Source: Euptelea pleiosperma (taxonomy: Eukaryota > Streptophyta > Magnoliopsida > Ranunculales > Eupteleaceae). Taken from it: a stretch of DNA of 64,000 bases. How positions within the stretch are numbered: position 1 is the first letter of the stretch; every line of letters begins with the position of its first letter. Both the position numbers and the translations under genes were made by a program. Shown piece by piece: positions 12,501 through 24,500 of the stretch. The notes beneath the pieces are model-generated. The model was not told where the DNA came from. It did no database searches and saw only the letters and a program-made list of their open reading frames with translations. The DNA is taken from assembly GCA_035048495.1 (NCBI GenBank), contig CM068551.1, forward strand, positions 20,338,248-20,402,247. Reading direction: 5' to 3'.

Positions 12501-15500
12501 ACTGGCTGTTTCTTGCTTCGCCAAGAGACAAGATTTCCTCCAACAAGGGTACAGTATCCTGGCGTAGACCGACGATCAGTAACTGAACCTGCCCATTCTG
12601 CGTTAGTATATGCTTCAACTCTAAAGTGTCCATGTCACCCGAACAGTATTCCACGACCTGGAGAGCCCTTGAGGTACCAAAGAACTCGGTGAACTGCCTC
12701 AAGATGTCATGACCATGGTGCATGCATAAACTGATTGATAACGCTAATAGCGTAAGCAATATCCGGACGGGTGTGTGCCAAGTAGATCAGCCTGCAAACC
12801 AATCACTGAAACATAGCGACATCCTCAAGGGTGTCACCCTCCTCAGAATTCAACCGATGGTTTTGATCAATTGGAGTCTCTGCTGGTCGAGCTCCCAAAT
12901 ACCCAGTCTCATCCAGAAGGTCCAATACATACTTCCGTTGAGAGATGAAGATGCCCTTCTGAGACCGAGGAACTTCAATTCCCAAGAAGTATTTCAGTGG
13001 CCCCAAATCCTTTGTCTCAAACTCCAAGGACAAGAAGGTCTTCAGCTGCTTTATCTCTTTAGGATCATTCCCAGTGATGACAATGTCATCAACATAGACG
13101 ATTAGTGCCGTGGTACTAGTCTGCTGATGCTTCATAAACAACGTGTGATCGGCCTGACTCTGCTTATAGCCCACTCGTCTGATCACACTGCTAAACCGCT
13201 TGAACCATGCCCTTGGAGATTGCTTTAGCCCATACAGGGCTTTCCTTAACTTGCACACCTTGTCGTCACTTCCAGCAAGTGTCAATCCAGGTGGTAGTTT
13301 CATGTACACCTCTTCTGTCAGATCTCCATGCAGAAATGCATTCTTCACATCTAGTTGATGCAATGGCCAGGACAGGTTGGCAGCTAAGGATAGAAGAACT
13401 TTGACTGAGTTCATCTTGGCCACAGGTGCAAAAGTCTCCTGATAGTCTATCCCATATGTCTGAGTGAATCCCTTGGCTATGAGTCGTGCTTTGTATCGTT
13501 CGACTGATCCGTCAGCTTTATGTTTCACTGTAAAGACCCATTTGCACCCCACAGGTTTCTTTCCTCTGGGTAGTTGAACAAGTTCCCATGTTTTGTTCTT
13601 CCCAAGAGCCTGCATTTCATCCATCGTAGCTTCTTTCCACTTTGGGTGACTAAGTGCGTCTGCAACACCGGAATGCAAAGAAACAGAGGAGGCAATACTG
13701 ACAAAATTCTGATATGATGGAGACAGAGACTGATACGAGACAAAATGTGAGATAGGGTGTTCTGTACAAGTATGTACATCCTTCTGAAGTGCAATAGGGA
13801 GGTCAATATCAGTGCTCATATGATCATCAGAAGTAGGAGATGCATGTGGCTCAAGAACAGAAATAGGAACTGAGGCAGGGACAGAAGCAATACCTGGAAC
13901 TGGATCCGAGGGGAGACTTGCAGATGTGGCGCAGGGACAGTGGCTTGTCCTTTATTCTTGGTTTTGACATATACACGTACATCAGCTGCAGTAGTGGAAG
14001 TGTCATTGTCACTAGACTGAGGTCCCGGCATAGGAATAGAGACAGGCAGAGGGCCGGGGACACTCTCTTCTGCAACATCATGCTCCCCCTGAAGAGAGGT
14101 CTGCTCACCAAAGAAGGGGATGGACTCAGCGAATGTGACATCCATAGAGATGAAGTGACGATGGATAGCAGGATGATAACATTTGTACCCTTTTTGATTA
14201 GAGGGGTACCCCAAGAAAATGCACTTCAAGGCCCGCGGATCTAACTTGTGCCTCAAAGAACGATGAATATGGACATAACAAACACACCCAAAGACCTTTG
14301 GAGGAACAACGAAAGCCGGGCGGTCAGGAACCAGGAGAGATAGGGGAGTCTGAAATCCGAGAACCCGAGAGGACATACGATTGATGAGGTAAGCAGCAAG
14401 TAAGACAGACTCAGACCAATAGTGTTTAGGAACCCGCATGCCTAACCGGAGAGCACGCTCAACTTCAAGAAGGTGATGATTTTTTCTCTCAGCAGTCCCA
14501 TTCTGTTGAGGTATCAAAGGGCACGAGGTCTGATGAACAATGCAATGTGAAGCAAAGTAGGATTTCAGACCCCTAGCAAGGTATTCCCCCCCATTGTCAG
14601 AGCGAAGAGTCTTAAGAGTGGTATGGAACTGAGTGGTAGCCATCTTATAGAATTCTTGGAAAATGGAGAATACAACATCTTTGGTTCGCATAAGGTACAC
14701 CCAGGTACAACCACTAAAGTCATCTACAAAGGTAACAAAGTACCGATATCCAAACAAAGAAGTCACAGGCGCGGGGCCTCACACATCAGAATGCACAATA
14801 GAAAAAAGAGTAGTACTTTTATTCTCACTAATGGGAAAAACGAAACGACGATGTTTGGCCAGTTCACATGTTTCACAATGAAAGGGAACTGCAGAAACAG
14901 AAGAGAAAGCAGGAAAGACACGCTTTAAGACTGACACAGGTACATGACCTAGCCGATTATGCCAAAGCATTAACTGGTCTTTATTGACTCTACTACTAGT
15001 ATTGATGCTAGATTGGTGTGCAGATGCAAAAACCGAAGAATCTAGGATGTATAAGCCACCGTCCTCATGTCACTGCCAATCGTCCGCCTCGACTCCAGAT
15101 CCTGAAACACACAGTGAGAAGGAAAAAATGTTACACTGCAGTTAAGACTTTTGGTAAGACTACTGACGAATAGTAAATTAGCGGTGAATTGCGGAACATG
15201 CAAAATAAAAGACAAAGAGAGAGCTGGTGTAGCATGAACATCCCCTTTTCCAGAGATAGAGGAATAGGTGCCATCAGCTATCTGAACTTTGTCACGACCA
15301 GAGCAAATACCATAACTAGAGAAAACAGAGGACATACCAGTCATGTGATCAGACACCCTTGAATCAATGATCCAAGAAGGGCCGGAAGGTACAGTAGAGG
15401 CGAAAAAAACAGTCCTAGTACCTGTGTGAGCAAATGCAGACGTGGAAGTGGAGGCCTGGCCATTGAGTTGGGCCATCATGCGGCAAAGTCGCTCAAGTTC

Positions 15501-18500
15501 TACAAGAGAGAACGAGTCTATGTTCCCAGAGGAGGTAGACACTGGTGGTGCGGTGTCCTGTGTGACTGAGTGCGCTGAGTGAGGTCCCTGTTTTGCTGAT
15601 TGACGCTGACGGGAAGTCGGGGCCTGTCCTGGGGGACGTCCATGGAGCTTCCAGCAAGTGGCATGGATATGACCCATGCGACTGCAGTGATCACACTTGG
15701 GTCTGGGTCAGTCCCCAGACTCCTTCGGATTGGATGTCTGGCCCTTCTGATTGGTAGCAGCCAGGACAGAGCGGTCCTGAGTATCACTCCCACTGCGGAG
15801 TTGCATGGCAGAGCGGCGGCTGTCCTCCCCCTGAATGTAACCATAGACCTGTGCTAGAGAGGTAGGAGCAGGATCCCTACCAAGGATCTGAACACGAGCT
15901 CCCTCAAAGCTCGGATGAAGGCCAGAGAGAAACTGGAAGATCCGGGAACGTTCAACCATCGCCTCGAAGGACTTGACGTCATCTGCGCACTTGGAGGAGT
16001 AACTCTGGTAGTGATCGATCTCCTCCCATTTGCTTCGAAGGGAAGCATAATATGTACCAAGCTTCATCTCCCCCTAACGAAGACAAGATATCTCTTGTTC
16101 TTGTTATAGAGCTTGGCGAAATTGCCCACCAGGGAGTATGTCTGAGATACGGCATCCCAAACATCTTTGGCCGTTGGTAGGAACACAAACCCTTTACTGA
16201 TCTGGGTTTGCATTGAGTGAAGAAGCCAGGACATGACAGTCAGGTTCTCCATAACCCAAATCCAATGAGATTTGTCCTTCGGATCTGGTTCTTTAGTAGT
16301 ACCTGTTAGATACTCACTATAGCCACGGCCCCCAATGTACATGAGAGCGGAAGTCTTCCATTCCAGGAAGTTGGTGCCATCGAGCTTCACAGTGGTGATG
16401 TAGAGCTGAGGGTTGTGATCTCCATGAGAGCCATGAGTCACAGGACGATCCTCAGAGGAAGAGCTAGAAATCACAGATGTGGCCTCGGGGGAACTCATCA
16501 GAGCAGGACCACAAAAAATAGTAGGTAGTGTACCGGAGGCTCCCAGAAAACCGAAGCGAGGTCTAGAGGATCCCTAAAGGCCCAATGAGTGGTGCGCCTA
16601 GATAGGAGGGCCTAGAGAGGTCTGATTTTGAAAGAAAATCAAAACCCAAAAAGTAGCGGGGGATCCAGGTGATTTTTGGAAACTAGGGTTCCGACGGTCA
16701 GAATTCGTCGAATCAAGTTTCGAACTGTTCCACGAGCAATACTGAAGAGGGCGGCAAGGTCAGAGGGGCCTGCTGTTTCACGAATATCACAAAAAACCAA
16801 AACCCAAAAATCATCGAAAAACGTGTTGGCCGGAAAACGCTGGAGAAGCTTGAGAAGAAGACAAACTGGATCTCTGATGCGGCTGAGGGAAAAAACTAAC
16901 CAGGAAATAAGAGCCTCTGGTGTTTTGCCTCAGGATTAATCATCGGATAGCGTAGGAATGATCTCTGCGATTTCTTCAAAAGTTCTCCTCGGCTCAGGAT
17001 GCTCACATAACCGTCTTAGATCGGAATGGAGTCTCTAGGGGACAAAGACACATGCCCTAGAGCTACCATGCTCTAATACCATGTTGTAAATAAGGTTGCA
17101 ACCAGTAGATGAAGGAGATTAGGGTTAGAGAGAGAAGTTGTGGGAAGAGGAGAGAATGAATTGTTAATTCATTCTCCCTCACACACTGTATATATATATA
17201 TATATATATGATGGGGAGAAACCCTACAAAGGAGAACACTATTCACGTGACACTATTCACGTGGGACGCAGCCCACTTGAGACACCCACGTGGGTGTAGT
17301 ACAAGCTCCAACACGTACTCCTCATCCTCTAAAGAACAGCACGAGCTTGATGGCGTCCATCTAAAACAATCTAACCACTTAAGTCGTTTCTTAGTCATTT
17401 ACTTTGACTTCTTACCTTCTTAATTACTTCCTAATTTTAGTTACACTCTTAAAAGACCTCAAGAATAACTGATCGCAGTTTTCAGGCATAGCCGCATAGG
17501 CCCACCAAACACCCTACTAAAATTGCTAAACATAAATAGAAAAACTTAAAAATACAAATAGCCTTAAGGACCAAATTTCAGCACAAGTTTCCCCATGAAT
17601 TGTATATAAACACCATATTAAAAAAAACAAACAAACAAACATGAATTATTCAGAATCAGATTGCAACAACTCAATGGGACAAATAGAGTGATTAGATCAT
17701 ATTAATGAATAAAGAAGCAAATATGAATAGCATCACAATTGATATAAAATTTGGTGCTGGCTCTCATAGTCAGGTTGCAAGCAGTGAATTTGTTTAGGAG
17801 ATTTGGTGCCTGACTCGAACTCCAAAGTGGAAAAATTGGTAAATATGATTTGGGTATCATCTCATTCTTTTACTTTTCAATTTGAAATTGCATTTATTCA
17901 ACATATAATATTGCCCTTCCGATGGTACACAGCCTATTTTACAAGTTGAAGCATGTTGCCTAATTATCTAATATACGAACTTGTACTAAGCCATTAGCAA
18001 CTACAACTGATATATGGACATGCTTCAGAAGTGAAAAAGACGATTAGAAAAAGAGCCCATAATGAACTTGGGAAGGAATGGTAAAATATTTCATAAAAAA
18101 CATCAAAACCAGACTGAGCAATCTTACACTCAGCCGTATGTTTGCATCCATAAGAAAATCCAGGATTTCCATGATCATTTTCTTATTATTAGATGATGGT
18201 TTACATTTCCATCGCCATTCTAGTTTCGTTCCTTGCTTCTCAAATGTCCATGACAACTGCAAAACATTACACCCCCAGAGAAACAACAACACATTAGCCT
18301 TTAATGCAAATGAGGAAGCCGTCTCACAACTACTCTATGTTGATCAGAATTCACAACATCTCATGATTCAACAAGAAGAATCAACAAATCAAATCTGGGC
18401 TGCAATAGCTAATTCAGTAAGGCTCCAGGATATGCACGTGACCCAGTGTAAGGCAAATCATGCACATCAAATCATAGACCAGCCTTTACCGGGAAAAGTT

Positions 18501-21500
18501 AACTTAAGATCCATCCGCCTACTTTTAATTAGTATTCTCTAATAAAATAGACAATCTATGCCTCAGAATTAGCAAGAAAGGAGTAATAAATATAGTCTGA
18601 AATCATGAGAAATTGGTATCTTAATCTCATAAGATGTTAGCCCCATTCAACAATAAACTTGGATCGTGGACATTGTCGACAAATCACTTTCTTGGGATCA
18701 GCATAATTTTCTCTGATCAAATTTTTCACTGCATTAGTCACCGCTCTCAACTTGCAGAGATATTAATATAAATATGTTTTCTCTTACTGTACAAGGTTGC
18801 TCTCTTTTTTTCCCCTCTTTTCTTTTGATCTTGAGTTCTTGGCAGGGCCATTAAACTTGGTTTATCCAACAACTCAAGTGGAGAGCGTTTCATTTATCTC
18901 TATTTGTATATATATATGTGACGGGTCATTTGTCCCCATTATATTCTTCCGTTCAAATATCCTCATACTTGCATCATGACTTTCACTTGATACTACCTCA
19001 GTCATGGTTTTAAATTTCATCGAAACCACCAAATATTTCAATTTCGTATTAATTAACACATTTTCTTCGATAATTAATGTGCTTTCTCAAATATTTAAGG
19101 AATAAATTAAGATTTCCTTAGTTTTAGGGATTGGGGAGAGAGAAAGAGAAGATTTGGTTCCTAACTTTCTATAAATAAGGGATTTTAATAAATCTAACTA
19201 CGAAACATACAATGTTTTTTCTAAAACTTTAACGAAATTTCGGTTTCGACTAGGGCCAAAAGGCCCAAAACCCAATTGAAAACGAAAATTTAATTCCTTG
19301 ACCTCGGTTGACCAGACTAACCAAGAACCAAGTCAATTTTGAAGACTTGGCTCATTCAACAAATCTTATTCACGACAACTCTCCATTCCAATGAGGAATC
19401 CTGGGTTAGAAGGACGGACAGGAAGCGGTCATCCTCTCCAATTGCCGCATACACACATAAAGGGGCAGGATCCACCATTCTATGTGTCCCACTTAGGCCA
19501 TGTCCTAAGTGACCTAATTGAATGACCTTAACCACACTGATCTGTTGCATTTCTAGGTATGGTTATAAAGAAAAGAGAAAAAAAATGGCAAATAGTCCAG
19601 AAGAAGTTTGAAGTTGGAAAATTGCCCCAGAAGCACGTCTTGTTTGTACTACATAGGCAGAGAATACATTTATGGATCTCTTGGGAATATTTTTCTCCAT
19701 TTTCACAAGCGCTTCCTCAACAATGCCAACTTCATGGCAGAAACAATACCATTACAAGCGACAACGGTTACAATCGCCTTTTTTACACATTTTTCAAATG
19801 ACTCAAAGAATTTCTAAAACATAAACCTTAAACAAAAGATTTTCAAAAAATTAGGGTTCAAAAATCCATCCCGTAACAATTAGGTTTCAGAAAATCCCCA
19901 CAATGACAAATTAGACAAACCATAACTGAAAACAATACCCAATAAGCAAACCAATGAAACCCAACAATGTTACGAAACTCCTAATCACACATACCTCCAG
20001 CAACTTGCCAGCAGTATTCAATTAGAATTTGTTTTGTTTTGCCGCAGTCGATGTTTGTTGAGTCTGCTAAATTATAGGAATCAGTCCGGCAGTAGTCAAT
20101 TAGGATTTGTTTTGCTACAGTCAATATTTGTTAGATTTGCTAAGTTATAGGAATTTGTTGAGTTAAGCTGCGTAATAAAAATCAGTTGCGTCAACGTAGT
20201 AGAGTTTCTAAGCTTGTTTAAGCATGTTATTAGTTCATTCCCGAATAAGAGATTTCAGTACAATAGTTATTTAGGTAGAATTCTCTTCTAATTTCGGTTC
20301 ATATCATTTTGGTATCAGAGCTTCCTTCTTGCTCCTATGGAAAATCCACCAGGCTTTGAACGTAACATCCGCCATGAGGTTGATGAACTGCGGGCAAAAC
20401 TTGCAAACAACAGCCATAATGTTACTAAAATGTCATCCCGATTGGCTGAGGTAACGAACACCATGCTGAACATCCAAGTGTCCATTAGCATTTTGCGTCT
20501 TCCACCGCCCCCTTTCGCAGAAGAACCAAATCACGTCCCTCGCCAACCAGCAGAAGCTCAATCACCTCCACTCGTGCAATTCCGAGATATCAAGGATGCC
20601 CAATCCGACTGGACTTCCCTACCTTTGATGAGACCAACCCCGAAAGTTGGGTCTTCCGAGCACAACAATTTTAGCAACTCAATGGGATACCTGAGGATCA
20701 AATGGTTGAGGTGGCTTCAGCCCATCTACTTGGTGATACTATACCATAGTAGCAGTGGCTTGCAAAGATCGTGGGACATCCAACATGGGATGCGTTTTGT
20801 CACGCCCTATGTGTTCGTGTTGGAAGGACTGAGGATGAAGATCCAGAGGGTTCATTAGCCAAGCTTCAACAAACAACATTCCTACGTGATTACCAAGCCA
20901 AGTTCGAACGCTTGGCAAATCGCACACTTGTATTACCTGAATTTTTTCTAATCAGATTTTTCTTTCAAGTCTTAGTGATGAAATACGGCCAGGAGTTAAG
21001 CTATTGAACCCCTTACGTTAACCTAGGCTTACGCCATAGCCTGGCAGCAAGAGGAGTCCTTTAATGCCATGGTCTCGACTATGACCAAAAGCCAAATAAT
21101 TCGAAACTTACCCCATCCGTACCTAGCCCTCGCAATCATCCCTACAAATCCTACACTGCTTGCACCACTAACCAAATGGATAGCCCCAACATTGACAAGC
21201 TCACCAAGTGCCACAACATTGCTGCCAAGAGTACGTCGTTTGAGCATCATATAACAACAAGAATGAGGGTTGAAGGGACTATGCTTTAATTGCGATGAAT
21301 TTTTTCGACTACGGCATTGATGTAAGCAACCACAATTATTGTTACTTGAAGCCGATGACCCGTGGGAAAACGAAGATGTACCTGTTGATGATAAAGACGA
21401 GACTACAACCATGGAGTCTCGCTTAATGCCATGACCGGAACTCAAAGACCAGAAACCATGCACTTAGCTGGCCATGTCAAAAAGCAACTAGTTACAGTGC

Positions 21501-24500
21501 TAGTCGATATGGGCCCAAGATTGCCAAGCACAATGGATTTACTGTAAGTGATTCCCCCGTGGTTATCGATAACACCTCCTTAGGAAAAATTGTTTCACAA
21601 ATCGCCGTACTATGAATTTCTGAAGGTTTTTGGGTGTGCTTGTTACCCATGTCTCCGACCATATCGCTCTCACAAGTTCAAGTTTCGCCCCACCAAATGC
21701 ATCTTCCTTGGTTATAGCCCCAACCACCATGGTTATCGGTGCTTCGAACCACACTGGCAGGATTTGCTTTAGTCGAAATGTTGAATTTGATGAGCAACAA
21801 TTTCCTTTTGCAGGCTCCAGCAATCGTTCATCTACAACGATCACTCCACCAGTTTTCTCTTTGCCGCCACCACCGGTGCTCCTTCCTCTCGCATTACCCG
21901 TCAATGACCAGTCTCCTACTTCAATCATTCTCACCGATTCCATTGCCAATGAAGAGGCATGAGGAGCGGTCACTATTCGTGCCATTTTGTGCCTAACTAC
22001 TAGTTTATATGAAGAAGTTTATATGACACAATCTCCAAGTTTTGTCGATACTTGTTTTCCCAATCATGTTTATCGCCTATGAAAGTCACTATATGGGTTA
22101 AAACAAGCTCCGCGTGCCTGGTTTGCTCGTCTCAGGTCCTTTGTCCCTGGTCGGGGATTCTTCGCCTCCAAGACGGACACTTCACTCTTTATCGGCTCAT
22201 CCTATGTTGATTACTTATATCCTCATCTATGTTGATGATCTCATCATCACCGGCAACTCTCCATTGGCTATTACATCCCTCATTGCAAACCTTGGCAAGG
22301 AATTTTCTACAAAAGACTTGGGCACACTCAATGTCTTTTTGGGCATCGAAGTACTACATACCCAACCGGATTGTGACTCACTAAACGGCAATACATTGCT
22401 TCGTTACTTCAGCGTTGTTTGATGGATGGTGCCAAACCTCGTGGCAATCCGTTATCTCCCAATACGAAACTTCACAAAACTGTTGGTGAACTCTTCACGG
22501 ATCCCACTCTCTATAGGAGTGTGGTTGGTGCTCTTCAATATGCGACAATTACAAGACCAAACATCTCTTTCTTAGCCAATCGAGTTTGCCAATATATGCA
22601 TCGGCCCACTATTAATCATTGGGCTGCCGTGAAACGCATCCTTCGCTACCTAAAGGATAGCATTGATCTTTGTCTTCCGATTTGTCGTTTCAAAGACTTC
22701 ACTATGTTCGCATTCTCCGATGCCTCTTGGGTAGGATATCCCAATGACCGAAAATCCACCAGGGTTTATGTTATTTTTCTTGGACCCAATCTCATTTCTT
22801 GGTCCTCTCGCAAACAACAGGCAGTTGCACACTCAAGCACGGAAGCTAAATATCGTGCACTTCCCGATGCCACCGCAGAGCTCACATGGCTTCAGTCTCT
22901 CGTTCATGAACTTCAACTTCCAATTCCTCAACGGTGCCCAATCCTATAGTGTGATAACATTGGTGCCATTTATCTCACAGGAAACCCAATTTTCCACAAT
23001 CGTATGAAGCACATTGAAATCGCTTTTCATTGTGTCTGTGATAAAGTCGCCAAGAAGGAACTTGAAGTTCGCTATATCTCCACCAAGGATCAACTTGCGG
23101 ATATCCTTACGAAGCCATTGTCCAGATCTAAATTCAGTTTTCTACATACCAAGCTAAGTCTTCATGTAGTGCCGCTTAACTTGAGGGGGCATATCAGAGA
23201 TAAGGATTAAGTTGGTTATTTCATTGACCAATTGTCATTCTTGGGCGGATCCCGCTCCTAAACATAAGGGATAGGGGGAAGGGGGCCGGGTCTCTCATAT
23301 CCATAGGGTTGTAGAAAGAGAACCTGGCCACCTATTTCATTCAACGTTCCGAGGCGGGGGCCCGCCCGATTCGACCGACCAATGGGGCGAGCTGATCTGC
23401 TTTGATCCAGGAGAAAGCCCAGTGGGAATTGCACATAAGAAAAGGGAGAGTCTTCATGGACTGGCGCATAGGCATGGCCCTTCTACTAGAGGAAGCCAGC
23501 AGCCTCGCTTTATGTATACACTTTCAGAAACATATATGCTTTCGTGGGCTAGGCCATTATCTTGGAATTCAAAATCCAAACCAACGTGTTGTTATGTAAT
23601 ACTCACTCCACTTGCTGCATGTACAAGAATAGCTTGTTTATCTCGTCACCAATTCTGTTTTTGATGAATTGTTCCTCTATATATGTAACCCTCAATGTCA
23701 ATACATTAAAATTCTATTCAAAAGCCTTTTTGTTATATGGTCAATCGATCGATTGAGCACTATTTTTGATGCTTCACCGTCCTCAACAATGGACACATTG
23801 GCTTCCATGGGCAGAATATTGGTATAATGCGTCATATCACAACGCAATCAAAATATCTCCAATCCAAGCTGTATATGGGAAACCACTACCACGTATTGAT
23901 GTGTACATACCAGGTCAACAAGTGTTCACGATGTTGATTCAACATTGCAAAGCCGTGACCAACTCCTCAAATTGTTGACAAGAAACCTCCAGTCGGCCCA
24001 GCACTGAATGAAGGACCAAGTGGATCGGCACCAAATTGAAAGATCTTTCAATATTGGTGACTGGGTTTTCTTGAAGTTGCAAACTTATCATCAAAAATCC
24101 ATCCAGGACAGAAGCTATCAAAAATTAAGTCCTAAATTATCTGGGCTGTTTAGTGTCCAACAACGTATTGGTATAGTGACCTATAAGTTAGACCTCCCTG
24201 TTGGGTCAAAACTACACCCTGTATTTCATGTTTCTCTACTAAAAAGACGAATAGGCGAGGCTGGTGTTGCACAATCAACTCTTCCACCAATCACTGATTT
24301 GGGAGCACATGAATGGAAGCCAGCTACGATTTTGAATAGAGGAATCTTCAAACACAACAATAGGGCGATCACCAAAGTTCTTGTTCAATGGGAGGGACAG
24401 CCAGAAGAGGATGCCACATGGGAAAATTATGAATGTCGCATTTTCTGGATTTTGTGACTTGAGGTCAAGTCATTAAATGGGACGGTGGTAAATTTTACGA

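Larger units (their letters stand above)
11835..17313 (-). mobile_element. Complete but inactivated Copia LTR retrotransposon
   Basis: Both LTRs, primer-binding site, polypurine tract and a matching 5-bp target-site duplication CGTAC (11830-11834 and 17314-17318) are present. On the minus strand the order is gag, protease, integrase, reverse transcriptase, RNase H, which is the Copia order. Gag, protease, integrase and RNase H are broken by stops and frameshifts. The reverse-transcriptase frame is still open for about 338 codons. LTR copies differ by indels and substitutions, so the insertion is not very recent. It sits in XRCC4 intron 3 in sense orientation, so its LTR signals face the same way as the host transcript. 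Confidence 0.95.

Noticed and set aside
18078..18542. Open frame of 154 codons on the plus strand
   Set aside because: It lies antisense across XRCC4 exon 3 and adjacent intron, with no recognisable domains.
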